Below are positions 1 to 8,399 of a DNA stretch of 64,000 bases, piece after piece. Origin of the DNA: Pontibacter korlensis (lineage in GTDB: Bacteria > Bacteroidota > Bacteroidia > Cytophagales > Hymenobacteraceae). Location of the stretch: positions 3,713,001 through 3,777,000 of the forward strand of contig NZ_CP009621.1 in assembly GCF_000973725.1 (NCBI RefSeq). Reading direction: 5' to 3'. Positions within the stretch are counted from its first letter, which is position 1, and each line of letters starts with the position of its first letter. The notes beneath the pieces were generated by a model that did not search any database, had not been told where the DNA came from, and was given only the letters and a program-made list of their open reading frames with translations. Made by a program: the position numbers and the translations under genes.

Positions 1-904
1 CATAATGGTGCAGGTCCCCTGACAGTACGAGCACCAACTGAAGTATACGCTTTCTTGCCTCCTGACAACCTCTTTCACCTTTGCCTGTGTAGGAAATCTC
101 CTCAATGCACGCCTTTATGAAAAAGGCCAGTTTCTCATATCGCTCCCGGCCAAATGCTTTTTCGCAGTTGACCCAAGCAGGCTCCGCTGTGCACAGGATG
201 ACTTGGTCATTCTCCTGCATGCGCTGGGTGGCGACCTCCTTAAAATAATCCAGCTGCGGCTTGTCGATGTCTGCGTTCAAAGAGATGTCAATCCCCCACA
301 ACCAGCACGTGGAGGTCAGTTGCAAGGCAAAGTAGCTGCGCTCCTGCCGGGTTGTCCATGCTCCGAGGCTACGCTCCTGGCAGAACTGCTTGAGAAAGTT
401 GCTGAGCCCGTCATACCAGTCATGGTTGCCGGGTATGGCATACAAGTGCGGCTCCGGAGGGGGCGGGAGGATGGCGGGTGCAGCCTGTTTTGGAAAAGCG
501 CACTCGTAAGGCCCCCACAACCGGTCATGATACTCTTTGCGGGCAGGGGTGGGGTATACCTGATCGCCCCCCATCAGCAGCAGGTTCCCACGCCGGATAC
601 GGGTGTTACCAAGCATGAGCTCCCTTTGCGCCAGCAGGTAAGCCGTATAGTAAGTGGGGTTCCAGCCGTCCCCGATATCGGCAATATAATCCAACCACAG
701 CTCCTTTCGACCGCTGTAGTCATAGGAGCACGCCTCTCGGGTGGTAGCAAAGGATTCCCGCTTGTCGGCATAGGTGCTAAGCACAGAGGAGACCATCACC
801 CTGGCGGCCGTATCCAGCAACTGGATCGGGTTGAACCAGCGCACCATGTGCTTTCTTCTGAAAGCCACTTTCCCTATGTCCACTTTTGACTTATCGTGCT
901 GCAT
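1..904 (-). CDS. calcineurin-like metallophosphoesterase (3' end outside window)
   Basis: The minus-strand reading frame is open from an ATG at 904 to the left edge, about 301 residues with the C-terminus missing. It carries the metallophosphoesterase signatures in order: a D-x-G segment (YIADIGDGWN), GGDQVYP, GNHDWYDG and SGDLHHY, which in this fold supply the residues for a two-metal centre. The substrate cannot be told from the sequence. No signal peptide is seen at the chosen start (MQHDKSKVD). The ATG is the last one before the motif region and has no strong Shine-Dalgarno, as is usual in Bacteroidota. The plus-strand open frame across the same stretch is a shadow. Family assignment is confident; specificity is unknown. 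Confidence 0.8.
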   Translation of the reverse strand, partial: MQHDKSKVDIGKVAFRRKHMVRWFNPIQLLDTAARVMVSSVLSTYADKRESFATTREACSYDYSGRKELWLDYIADIGDGWNPTYYTAYLLAQRELMLGNTRIRRGNLLLMGGDQVYPTPARKEYHDRLWGPYECAFPKQAAPAILPPPPEPHLYAIPGNHDWYDGLSNFLKQFCQERSLGAWTTRQERSYFALQLTSTCWLWGIDISLNADIDKPQLDYFKEVATQRMQENDQVILCTAEPAWVNCEKAFGRERYEKLAFFIKACIEEISYTGKGERGCQEARKRILQLVLVLSGDLHHY

Positions 905-1014
905 GCTAAGGCGGTGAAAGGGTGGGGTATTAGTTTTGAAGTACCAGCTGAACAGTATCCTAAAATAGAAGATCTATGGTCGTGTTCCAAGTCCCTGCAG
1001 GACCTTTCTGCTTC

Positions 1015-1273
1015 ACATGAGCCAGTGCATGTTTTAAAAGGGCTGCCGTGGCTCTCTGGTGATAAGGCAGACGAGCACCTGCTGTCCCTGCTCAGGCCCT
1101 ACCCGAGCGAGGAGCTCAGGCTTTACCCTGTGTCCACGCTGGTGAACTCCCCGGTGCATGGCACTCCCGACCTGCTGGCGCCGCGCCGTGGTGCTTGTTT
1201 GGCTAGCATATTGGAAATGAAGCCATGTGGGGAGACATGGTTCTGGATCCACAGGCTAATACAGGAGGCGTGA
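1015..1273 (+). pseudogene. 5'-truncated SRAP (YedK/HMCES-type) remnant
   Basis: The frame ending with TGA at 1273 contains SLLRPYPSEELRLYPVST followed by VNSPVHGTPDLL, which is the typical C-terminal end of SRAP domain proteins. SRAP proteins crosslink to abasic sites in single-stranded DNA through an N-terminal Cys2. That catalytic N-terminus (MCGR) and the body of the domain are absent: upstream residues do not resemble the family and the next gene diverges at 904. I read this as the tail of a broken gene. The left limit is approximate. Confidence 0.55.
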
Positions 1274-1288
1274 CCCTGTGCCCTTAAC

Positions 1289-1996
1289 TTAGCGTAGATT
1301 TTTATTCCAATTTAAATTATAGCCTAGTCCAAACCGAATGGTATTGTTTCTTGATTGAAAATCAAACTGCTTTCCCCAGACTTTATAGGAATTTGTGGTG
1401 GAGGAAAAATCGTACTGCCACCTGGCCTCTACCCTCAGCCTCCATACATTGGCACCAATTCCCAAGGAATATTTCCAAACCACTGGTTTTGAGACCGCTT
1501 TAAAGTTGTAGAGCACCTCAGCCATAGCAGGGCTGATAAACTTATTGGAAAAATAGTCCTGACCGTCCCGTGTAAGGCGAATGTTAGGGCTGACACCAGC
1601 CATCACAAACAAGCTCCTGCGCCTAACTGGCAGTTGGTATTCGACAAGAACAGGAAGCTCTAACGACCTGTTCCCGCCACTGGTTGTATGGATCAAGCGC
1701 TCAAACCCATCTTTTGATGTATTGTATACACGTGCTCCTTTATAGGAATTGTAATAATTTATACCTGAGGAAACCGTAAAACTTGGGGATAACTCATAAG
1801 ACAAATAACCGCCCAAATAGGGTTGTCGATCATTATCTCCACGCAATGTTACCTGAATAGAGTCTAACAAGACAGAACCAGTAGGGTTATCAAACAGCAA
1901 ACCTACAGAGGGGCCAAAAGAAACTTTTTGGGCAAACACCTTGCTGGTGGTCAAAATGCCGCATACAAGCAAACAAAACAGAAAAAGACGCTTCAT
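1289..1996 (-). CDS. PorT-like outer-membrane beta-barrel protein
   Basis: 235 residues starting at MKRLFLFCLLVCG, a signal peptide ending near VFAQ. A longer in-frame start at 2119 would place 41 non-signal residues in front, so the internal Met is preferred. The mature part alternates hydrophobic and polar residues with aromatic strand ends (for example GGYLSYELSPSFTVSSGINY and a terminal IRFGLGYNLNW), typical of the small eight-stranded outer-membrane barrels of Bacteroidota (PorT/OMP_b-brl_2 families). No ligand or partner can be inferred. It ends just beside the SRAP remnant. Confidence 0.7.
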   Translation of the reverse strand: MKRLFLFCLLVCGILTTSKVFAQKVSFGPSVGLLFDNPTGSVLLDSIQVTLRGDNDRQPYLGGYLSYELSPSFTVSSGINYYNSYKGARVYNTSKDGFERLIHTTSGGNRSLELPVLVEYQLPVRRRSLFVMAGVSPNIRLTRDGQDYFSNKFISPAMAEVLYNFKAVSKPVVWKYSLGIGANVWRLRVEARWQYDFSSTTNSYKVWGKQFDFQSRNNTIRFGLGYNLNWNKNLR

Positions 1997-2011
1997 GGCA
2001 AGACAAAATGT

Positions 2012-2039
2012 AAAGCCAAGAGCTTCTGCTCTTGGCTTT
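2012..2039 (-). terminator. perfect 12-bp hairpin
   Basis: AAAGCCAAGAGC and GCTCTTGGCTTT are perfect complements around a 4-nt loop. Read on the minus strand it lies 13 nt after the stop at 2052 and ends in TTT, so it would terminate the truncated upstream frame before the barrel gene. Confidence 0.6.
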
Positions 2040-2051
2040 AAGATGGAAGTT

Positions 2052-2240
2052 CTACTGAATAACGTTGAAGTAAAGGAAGCCAGTGCTGTACTCGTAACCC
2101 GGAGAATCCGTGTTATCACAGTACTCTACATAGGACTCACCTAGATTTTTGTCCTCACCTTTCAATGTTACCTTGGTCTGTCCGTTGACAGTGGTGGTAG
2201 CACCTGTGGTTTCATCTTTGAAAGCTGTCGATATAACACA
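2052..2240 (-). pseudogene. 3' end of an unidentified gene, truncated near the island edge
   Basis: The minus strand encodes about 60 residues ending in YEYSTGFLYFNVIQ and stop TAG at 2052, preceded by a Thr/Gly-rich stretch (DETTGATTTVNGQTKVTLKG). Further upstream the frame turns into basic, non-protein-like residues and meets a stop near 2280 without an ATG. A terminator hairpin follows the stop, which supports a formerly real gene. I do not recognise the family. The break lies about 200 bp from the proposed attachment site. Confidence 0.4.
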
Positions 2241-2578
2241 TCTACACTTAAGTAAACTTTGAAAGAACCTGGCAAGGCTTCTCTATGGTAAGAAGTGAAT
2301 TTTAATCATATGCTATGAAAGTATTACACCAACTGCTGTGCTGGGAGTATAAATTAAATTGCTGAGGAGAAGGAACAACAGTTACTGCAGGCCACAAATA
2401 GGTAGTTCAGCCCGTGCTAAAACTGAGAGGCTTTCGAGTAGCCCGTAGGGGACTAAAACCATTTGACATCAACTATATTTATGTTTATCTAATTATGCCT
2501 TAAAAAGGCTGTATATAGGCTTTGTAGGCCCCTGTTTGTAAAGGCAGGTCAGATAAAAATAGATGGAATTAAATATTA
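2241..2578. other. gene-free stretch at the left island edge
   Basis: No credible gene is seen. It holds the left attachment-like sequence (2431-2452) and the first GTGTCCG arm-like repeats begin at its right end. Confidence 0.5.
2431..2452 (+). repeat. candidate attL
   Basis: A 22-nt sequence with core GTAGCCCGTAGGGGA that recurs with one mismatch at 35825-35846 in the same orientation. It lies 126 nt before the integrase frame. On the other strand the right-hand copy reads GTTCGATTCCCCTACGGGC, which resembles a tRNA T-arm plus acceptor, the usual target of tyrosine recombinases; no complete tRNA is present. Confidence 0.5.
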
Positions 2579-2599
2579 GTGTCCGAAATGTGTCCGCAG
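2577..2599 (+). repeat. tandem GTGTCCG arm-type-like repeats, left copy
   Basis: Two near-identical units TAGTGTCCGAA and TGTGTCCGCAG in tandem. The same tandem lies at 28176 and 35767, and one unit at 31666, always a short distance from an attachment-like sequence. They could be arm sites bound by the integrase N-terminal domain. The left copy overlaps the start of the integrase gene. Confidence 0.45.
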
Positions 2600-3912
2600 T
2601 TTCAGACAATCCCGTATATTTGTCCAGACCTATATCTGAACTCTCTATACATCGCCTTTAAGACGCTCAATTATTACCTGGACAAGCCGGGCCTGGACGC
2701 CGAGACTTCCATCTACCTCTTTGCCCGCCTGGGTAAGCAGACCATCAAAGTCAAAACAGGCCGCCAGATCCACCCCACCTACTGGAACACCAAGCCCAAC
2801 ATCAGGGGCAACCACGTGAAGGGCAACTTCCGGGGAGCCCCGGAGCTGAACGACAGCCTGGACGAGGTGAAAAGCAAGGTGCGCAGGGCCTACAACAAAA
2901 AGATGGAGGAGAATCCATCGTTCCGCTTTATGGATTTCAAGGAGGACATCGTGGCTGTGCTTTTCCCCACTGAACCGGAGGCGGAGAAGAGCTTTATGGA
3001 GTGCTTCGATGAGTACATCCGGATCCATGCCGCCCACCGCAGCCAATCCACTTTGCTCAAGTACCGCGGCATCTACAACCACCTCAAGAGCTTCAGCGAA
3101 AAGACCAAGTACGTGCTATCCTTCCAAGGCATGGACATGCGCTTCTTCGACGATCTGCGGGGTTACCTGGTGACGGATCTACGGCACAAAGACAACACCG
3201 TATGGAAAACGTTCGCCACCTTGAAGGCATTCCTTGGCTGGGCGCTCGACAGGGGCTACCACCAGAACCAGGCGTTCAAGAAGTTCAAGGCACCGCAGAA
3301 GGACGTGGACATTATCTACCTGACCAAGGCAGAGCTGGATAAACTATTTGATTTTGACCTGTCGAAGAACCCGCGTCTGGACAGGGTGCGCGACGTGTTC
3401 TGCTTCGCCTGCGCCACCGGCCAGCGCTACTCCGACGTGGCCGCTCTGCGCCACTCCGACATCAAGGGAAACAAGTGGGTGCTGCGCCAGGTGAAGACCG
3501 ACAGCGCCAACAACGTGCCGCTATCGCCCAGGCTAGGGCCATACTGGATAAGTACAGGGAGGAGGCGCTGCCGCTGCCGGTGCTGTCAAACCAGAAGACG
3601 AACGACTACCTGAAAGAGCTGGGTCAACTGGTGGGCATCGACGAGCCGACGAGCATGACCACCCGCAGGGGAGGGGAAAGACTCGTGGACACTCGGCCCA
3701 AGCACGAGTTCATTACCATGCACACGGCCCGCAGGACGTTCATCACGCTCTATCTGGAGAAAGGCATGCGCGCCGAGGTGGTGATGAAGGTGTCTGGCCA
3801 CACCAACTACCAGACTTTTAAGAAGTACATCAAGATCACCGACAACATCAAGGAGCTGGAGATGGAGCGTGTGTGGGGCAGAGTAGAGGAGGAAGCAGAG
3901 CTGCTGCCTTAA
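2579..3912 (+). pseudogene. tyrosine recombinase/integrase, frameshifted
   Basis: Two overlapping frames make one integrase. The first (GTG at 2579 or ATG at 2588, to 3613) has an N-terminal arm-binding region (YYLDKPG, KVKTGRQIHPTYWN), a core-binding SAM-like domain and the first catalytic Arg in ATGQRYSD. Near 3525 coding moves to the second frame, which has HTARRTF (HxxR), SGHTNYQ (third His) and the Tyr in FKKYIKI, ending at 3912. All catalytic residues are therefore present but split by one indel after NNVPL. A sequencing error or a programmed shift cannot be excluded. The true start is uncertain because family members usually begin close to TLNYYLDKPG, where no ATG exists. Confidence 0.75.
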
Positions 3913-4053
3913 GTAGAAACATTGGGTAGCCACTTAATTCCTGTGCCATGCATATCATCCGATTTATTTTAGCCTTACTGTAGGCACAGGGTAAAGCACA
4001 AGCAGTAATACAGCCTAATTATTTTTTAGGACTTTAAGTAAAACATCGATACC

Positions 4054-4782
4054 ATGTTAGTCAAAGAATACATCTCACACGTTTTTCAAGGGCAAGAGCG
4101 GGAGAGCGAACACCAGTATCAGGCAAAGCACGCAGAGAGCCCCTACGCAGGCCATGTTGGGGATCTTGAGCAGGAGCTGCGAAACTTCTACAGCGACAAG
4201 GTCTATTACGGCAACCTAAAGAAATCTCAGCTTTACGCCTTTCTGGACTTCCATAAAGACAAATATGAAGGGGAGCAAATAGACTTCCTAGATTTTGTAA
4301 AGCAAAGCCCGGCACGTGTTGCCCATGAGGACGCTGACGAGTTTAACCACCTGTATTTCGTTCCGAATTACACGGAGCGGCTGGGAGAGTGGATAGGACT
4401 AAGGGAGAAAGAGCAGAAGGAGAAACCGTTCGACAACCGAATCACAGGGTATATGTCCAATGAATACATCAAAAGCTATTTCATCGACAAGTTCTGCCAT
4501 GAGAAAGACAGTAATGGAACCCCGTACTTCAGCGCGGAAGAAGTGAAAGACTTCCTTCACGCCAACTTCAAAGACTTCAATCCGAGAGCGAAGGTTGTCA
4601 AGCGGAAGTCGGAGGCGCTTAAAGCGCAGGCACACATCAGGAGGACCGTCTACCAGTTCTATCAGAAGCACTCCAGGAGCAACAAGGAAAAGAGAAGGTA
4701 CTGCGAGATGCTCAGGGACAACTTCCATGAGTTTGACGAAAGCGACTTTGAGGAAACCATTGTAAAGGGATTTTCAAAGTAA
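4054..4782 (+). CDS. hypothetical protein of the mobile-element core
   Basis: 242 residues, soluble, highly charged, rich in Lys, Glu and aromatics (YFSAEEVKDFLHANFKDFNPRA), with a basic helical C-terminal third. No signal peptide, membrane segment or recognised motif is seen. It lies between the integrase and an excisionase-like gene in the same direction, so an accessory role in the element is likely, but I do not recognise the family. Confidence 0.55.
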   Translation: MLVKEYISHVFQGQERESEHQYQAKHAESPYAGHVGDLEQELRNFYSDKVYYGNLKKSQLYAFLDFHKDKYEGEQIDFLDFVKQSPARVAHEDADEFNHLYFVPNYTERLGEWIGLREKEQKEKPFDNRITGYMSNEYIKSYFIDKFCHEKDSNGTPYFSAEEVKDFLHANFKDFNPRAKVVKRKSEALKAQAHIRRTVYQFYQKHSRSNKEKRRYCEMLRDNFHEFDESDFEETIVKGFSK

Positions 4783-4790
4783 TAACCCAA

Positions 4791-4812
4791 AATCGTACGA
4801 GATTCAGTACGC
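4791..4812. promoter_or_regulatory. GTAC-containing palindromic site before the Xis-like gene
   Basis: TCGTACGA is a perfect 8-bp palindrome, followed after a few bases by CAGTACGCG. GTAC cores recur in a cluster at 6751-6791, suggesting a shared binding sequence in this element. Confidence 0.25.
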
Positions 4813-4880
4813 GGAGCGCGCGCTTTCTCTCGCCTTTACTCTATTTAACACCTTGCATAGACTTAGAAAAAAAGAAGTTT

Positions 4881-5219
4881 ATGCAACAATTCTCATTCAA
4901 CCTCACGCAGGAGGCGATAGAAGCTATCGCCCAGCGCACGGCGCAGATCCTAAGGGATGACAAGCTGAAAAATTCACAACCCACCCCAGAGGCAGAGGAG
5001 CCCATCTCCATCAAGGAGGTGTGCTCGCTGCTGAAAGTCTCCCGCCCCACGCTCCACAGCTGGATGGCGCAGGGCACCATCCCCTTTCACAGGAAAGGCC
5101 GCCGCGTTTACCTGTTCAAGTCAGAGGTGCTGGCCTCGCTCGAGGAACCGAGAAGGCTCGTCAACAGCAGAGGCCGCGGCAACAACGGATGTACCACACC
5201 GGCAAACAAGGCGGCATGA
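4881..5219 (+). CDS. excisionase-like HTH protein (MerR/HTH_17 fold)
   Basis: 112 residues with a winged-helix HTH at about residues 37-80: ISIKEVCSLLKVSRPTLHSW, then GTIPFHRKGRRVYLFKSEVLASL. This is the DNA-reading fold of excisionase/AlpA-type proteins common in Bacteroidota integrative elements. The N-terminal 30 residues (LTQEAIEAIAQRTAQILRDD) look helical. Its TGA overlaps the ATG of the next gene (ATGA), so the two are translationally coupled. It probably regulates or assists excision of the element. Confidence 0.75.
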   Translation: MQQFSFNLTQEAIEAIAQRTAQILRDDKLKNSQPTPEAEEPISIKEVCSLLKVSRPTLHSWMAQGTIPFHRKGRRVYLFKSEVLASLEEPRRLVNSRGRGNNGCTTPANKAA

Positions 5220-5689
5220 TCGCGCAGGCAATGTTCACTGAGGAGCGGCGCATCAGGGATGTGCTCTCCAGGCTGCGCACGGCGGTGCTCTACGAACGGG
5301 AGCGCTACGGCCCCTATGTGCGCAAGAACCCGAACGGCATAGCCGCCGAGGCATGGAAGGAAAGGATCACGGTCTACACCGAGACATTCAACCTGCTGTC
5401 CGACTACCTGACCGACTATACCGTAAACCAGCACGGCGTGCTGAAACACGTGCGCCAGGCCGAGGCTGAGCGAGACTTGGCAAACACAACGCTGCTCTAC
5501 GTGCACCAGCTCTACAATGCCAGGGCCAGGCTCCTGGCGGCCACGGAGGCAAGGCAGATCGCCTACCGGCTGGTGGGCGATGAGGTGGAGCGTCTGGAAC
5601 CGGAAATCGGCAGGATGTGGAACCAGGCGCTCCAAGGCGAAATGGCTGTGCACGGGCAAATAGCGAAGGAAGGGAGGGAAGCCGCATGA
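5216..5689 (+). CDS. hypothetical helical protein in the mobile operon
   Basis: 157 residues starting at the ATG that overlaps the preceding stop (ATGA). The sequence is almost entirely predicted helix with many Arg, Glu and Leu (RRIRDVLSRLRTAVLYERER, QAEAERDLANTTLLYVHQLY), which may form coiled coils. No motif is recognised. It ends in another ATGA overlap with the ATPase gene, so the three genes form a coupled unit. Confidence 0.6.
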   Translation: MIAQAMFTEERRIRDVLSRLRTAVLYERERYGPYVRKNPNGIAAEAWKERITVYTETFNLLSDYLTDYTVNQHGVLKHVRQAEAERDLANTTLLYVHQLYNARARLLAATEARQIAYRLVGDEVERLEPEIGRMWNQALQGEMAVHGQIAKEGREAA

Positions 5690-6747
5690 TAAACATTGAC
5701 CAATCTCTTCCTGACCTGAAACCCGTGCCGGAGGCGGCAGTGCAGCCAACACCTTTAGAATCCACCGTCGGTCTGTTCCTGACAAAGTCTGCTAGCCAGT
5801 GGAGCGAAGAGGCGAAGTCGAAGCCGATCCCGCAGATGCTGTTCTGCGTGTTCTGGTGTTTGGGCGAGCTGTGCATCCTCTTTGCCGACACCAACCTGGG
5901 CAAGTCCATCCTTGCCGTGCAGATCGGCGTCAGCATCGCCCGGAGCAGTCGTATCCCCGGCTTCGCGTTGGAGGCCCCGGCCGAGAAGGTGCTCTACTTT
6001 GACTTTGAGCTAACGGACAAGCAGTTTGAGGCGCGCTACTCCGACAATTTCCGGGACCACTTCTTCACGCCAGGCGTGTGCGACAACCTGCTGCGGGCCG
6101 AGATAAACCCGGAGGCGGAGTTGCCAAGGGAGTTTCCCGACTTCGAGAGCTACCTGTGCCACGCCCTGGAGCAGGAGCTGGTCAGGACCGGTGCTAGGGT
6201 GCTTATCATCGACAACATCACCTACCTGGGCACCGACACGGAGAAGGCCAAGGGTGCGCTGCCGCTGATGAAGCACCTCCAGAAACTCAAGAAGAAGCAC
6301 GGCCTCTCTTTCCTGGTGCTGGCCCACACCCCGAAGCGAGACATGGCAAAGCCAATCACCAAGAACGACATCCAGGGCTCCAAGATGCTGGTGAACTTCT
6401 GCGACAGCAGCTTCGCCATCGGCGCCAGCTCCCAGGACCCGCACACCCGCTACCTCAAGCAGGTAAAGCAGCGCCAGACCGAGGAGCGCTACGGCGCTGA
6501 GAACGTGGTGCTGTGCCAGATCGCAAAGCCCCACAACTTCCTGCAGTTTGAGTTCATAGGCCTGGGGAGCGAGCGTGACCACCTTAGGCAGCTGGCCGAA
6601 GGAGAGCGGGAGCAGCAAACGAAGGAGGCACTGCAGATGCGCCAGCAGGGTAAGTCGAACGTGGCTATCGCCGCGCATTTCGGAGTCTCTGAGGGCGCCG
6701 TTCGCAAGTGGATCAAAAAAGCGGAGGAAAGCGGCGCACCATTTTAG
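5686..6747 (+). CDS. RecA/DnaB-fold AAA ATPase with C-terminal HTH
   Basis: 353 residues. Walker A is ADTNLGKS (about residues 67-74) and Walker B is RVLIIDNITYL (Asp176), the pattern of AAA_25/RepA-like hexameric ATPases carried by plasmids and mobilizable elements. The C-terminal 35 residues (MRQQGKSNVAIAAHFGVSEG, then AVRKWIKKAEE) form an added HTH. Such proteins act as replicative helicases or initiators of mobile elements. The start is fixed by the ATGA overlap. Five GTAC tetramers follow the stop codon within about 40 bp. Confidence 0.8.
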   Translation: MINIDQSLPDLKPVPEAAVQPTPLESTVGLFLTKSASQWSEEAKSKPIPQMLFCVFWCLGELCILFADTNLGKSILAVQIGVSIARSSRIPGFALEAPAEKVLYFDFELTDKQFEARYSDNFRDHFFTPGVCDNLLRAEINPEAELPREFPDFESYLCHALEQELVRTGARVLIIDNITYLGTDTEKAKGALPLMKHLQKLKKKHGLSFLVLAHTPKRDMAKPITKNDIQGSKMLVNFCDSSFAIGASSQDPHTRYLKQVKQRQTEERYGAENVVLCQIAKPHNFLQFEFIGLGSERDHLRQLAEGEREQQTKEALQMRQQGKSNVAIAAHFGVSEGAVRKWIKKAEESGAPF

Positions 6748-6750
6748 GAT

Positions 6751-6791
6751 CGTACTGGGGCGTACGTATCGTACCTGGTACGTGGTGTACG
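6751..6791. repeat. cluster of GTAC iteron-like motifs
   Basis: GTAC tetramers start at 6752, 6762, 6771, 6778 and 6787, mostly 9-10 bp apart and so on one face of the helix, as CGTAC or GTACG. The cluster lies between the RepA-like ATPase and an HTH gene. It could be an initiator or regulator binding array. Confidence 0.35.
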
Positions 6792-6892
6792 ACCCATTAC
6801 GAATTCAAGCATAGCCACACGTGGCATGCTGGCAGTGCCTACTGCCCAGCAAATCCCCATTCAAATTTATAAACCCTTAAAATTCAAAAAAC

Positions 6893-7569
6893 ATGATTAA
6901 CGACACGCTTAAAGAGCGGGTGCAAAGCCTGCGCGGTCAAGGCTTTTCCATCCGCGAAACAGCAAAAGAACTCGGCGTCACCAAGTACACGGTAGAAAAA
7001 GCTGTCAAGGAACTGGAGTCGGACAGCCTTCAGACGCTGTCTGCAGCCGAGAGCACAGAGCTCCAGACACGCCACAGACAGTGCAGTCAAATAGCAAGCG
7101 AGAGCAAGCAACAGGGATTGAGACACTATCAGAACAGCTTTTTGAGGCGGAATCACAGCAGAAAACAACTGAAATCACCATAAAAGCGCCTAATAGAGGG
7201 TATTTCTACGGTGTGTACACCTTTATGGATCAGTACAAGAGTCTTGTGAAGGAGTTGCATCGCGGCGTGCAGCAGCAACGCATGGTTTGGCAACACAAGA
7301 TAGGGGGCAGGTACCTTAAACAGGTGGAAAACCTACGGGCGCAGGCCCAAAGGCACTGCCAGGAGCAGGGGGTAAGCTATGACTCGCTGCTGCTGTCCGA
7401 GGTGCTGCAAGCATGTGAAGTCTACCTGAGGGAAAAGGCCCTGAAGGCACCGGCATCTCCTACTGTTATCGGGCTGTACTGGATAAAGTTTCCACCGGAT
7501 GTGGAGCTGGCAGGGTTGCTAGGCATGGCGCAGCGTGTGGACTTCTTTTGTGATCAACGGGGTTGTTAG
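6893..7569 (+). pseudogene. HTH protein with probable frameshift (two frames)
   Basis: The 5' frame (6893-7183) starts MINDTLKERVQSLRGQGFSI and holds an HTH (IRETAKELGVTKYTVEKAVK). After about residue 55 its residues become unlike protein, while a second frame, open from well upstream and ending at 7569, carries a coherent 160-residue C-terminal part (FYGVYTFMDQYKSLVKELHR, GRYLKQVENLRAQAQRHCQE). The simplest reading is one about 225-residue DNA-binding protein broken by an indel between 7030 and 7080. Two separate genes remain possible. Function unknown; it belongs to the mobile block. Confidence 0.45.
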
Positions 7570-7631
7570 AGTTTTTGTGTAAAAAAATAAGAGACCAAGG
7601 CAGCATTATCTGAATCTTCTTTCAAAGAATG

Positions 7632-7858
7632 CAGTCTTGGTCTTAAGTTGCAATTGATATCGTAGTAGACTACTTGGGCTTGCTAAACCTCGAAGTCGAT
7701 TTTCTATACCACCAAGGTGCGATTGAAATTAAAATGCCGCTCCCTCTACACCAGGGAAAAGCCGCTTTCTATACCTCTAAGGTGCTATTGAAATATTCTC
7801 TTGAGGCCAATGCGCTTAACTGGGGTGCTACTTTCTGGTATCTACGAATGGTTTTGAG
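7632..7858 (+). CRISPR. decayed CRISPR-like array (two clear, two degenerate repeats)
   Basis: Two 29-nt repeats at 7701-7729 and 7766-7794 share 26 of 29 bases; both begin TTTCTATACC and end ATTGAAAT, with AAGGTGC between. The intervening sequence is 36 nt. Units with weaker similarity lie one period away on each side (7632-7660 ending AAGTTGCAATTGATAT; 7832-7858 beginning TTTCT and ending TTTTGAG). Period 65-69 nt, repeat length and the ATTGAAA end fit a CRISPR array. No cas gene is in the window, and repeat divergence indicates an inactive remnant. Confidence 0.4.
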
Positions 7859-7859
7859 C

Positions 7860-8246
7860 CTATATGCTTTCAATGACAGTTTTGAGTTTCTGGCTCACTT
7901 CTTTGGCTATGGCTTCTAAGTCAGCATTGCCTATGGCTGACATGGATTCCATTGGGTTGATAGCGGTTACCTCCACCTCTCCGTTCTCATGTTCCTGCAC
8001 CAGCACGTTGCAGGGCAGCATCACGCCGATTTTGTCTTCCTGCCCGATTGCCTGATATGCAAGCTTCGGGTTACAGGCACCCAGTATTTTATACTCCCTA
8101 AAATCCACATCGAGCTTTTCCATAAACTTCTCTTTGAGGTCAATCTCAGATATCACGCCGAAGCCCTCGCTCCCAAGGGCGGCTCTGGTCTTCTCTAATG
8201 CATCCTGGTAGCTGTAGTTTACTTTTTTGGTGATATGGTAGTTCAT
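7860..8246 (-). CDS. DUF302 domain protein
   Basis: 128 residues from MNYHITKKVNYSYQDALEKT. The sequence matches the DUF302 pattern: an early helix after the first strand (DALEKTRAALGSEGFGVISE), the YKILGACNPKLAYQAI segment and CNVLVQEHENGEVEVTAINP. DUF302 proteins are small soluble proteins often found near sulfur and redox genes; no catalytic activity is established. A longer frame to 8318 exists, but its N-terminus is not family-like. A Crp-type operator lies 140 bp upstream, so it is probably part of the sulfur regulon. Confidence 0.8.
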   Translation of the reverse strand: MNYHITKKVNYSYQDALEKTRAALGSEGFGVISEIDLKEKFMEKLDVDFREYKILGACNPKLAYQAIGQEDKIGVMLPCNVLVQEHENGEVEVTAINPMESMSAIGNADLEAIAKEVSQKLKTVIESI

Positions 8247-8385
8247 AGCGAAAAGATTTGACGGTGTTTCCTTTACTACGAGAAGATGATGCGCGTGTTT
8301 GCGCACCAGTAGATACACTCATAAGCTGCAGGAACAGCATGGGCCCTTGCTCCTGCAGGGTTATAAAAGCATGCAGTCTACCTGT

Positions 8386-8399
8386 GTGATAAAAGTCAC
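8386..8399. promoter_or_regulatory. Crp-type operator 1 (GTGAT-AAAA-GTCAC)
   Basis: Palindrome between divergent DUF302 and crp-type genes. On the plus strand GAACTTTG begins exactly 36 nt after its first base; on the minus strand TAACCCTG has the same phase. It could serve both directions, including autoregulation of the regulator. Confidence 0.6.

Noticed and set aside
203..889. 228-residue plus-strand frame
   Set aside because: It lies opposite the metallophosphoesterase, whose motifs are clear on the minus strand; the plus frame has no family-like features.
7674..7919. 81-residue frame over the CRISPR-like repeats
   Set aside because: Its sequence is the translated repeat pattern and it ends inside the DUF302 gene on the other strand.
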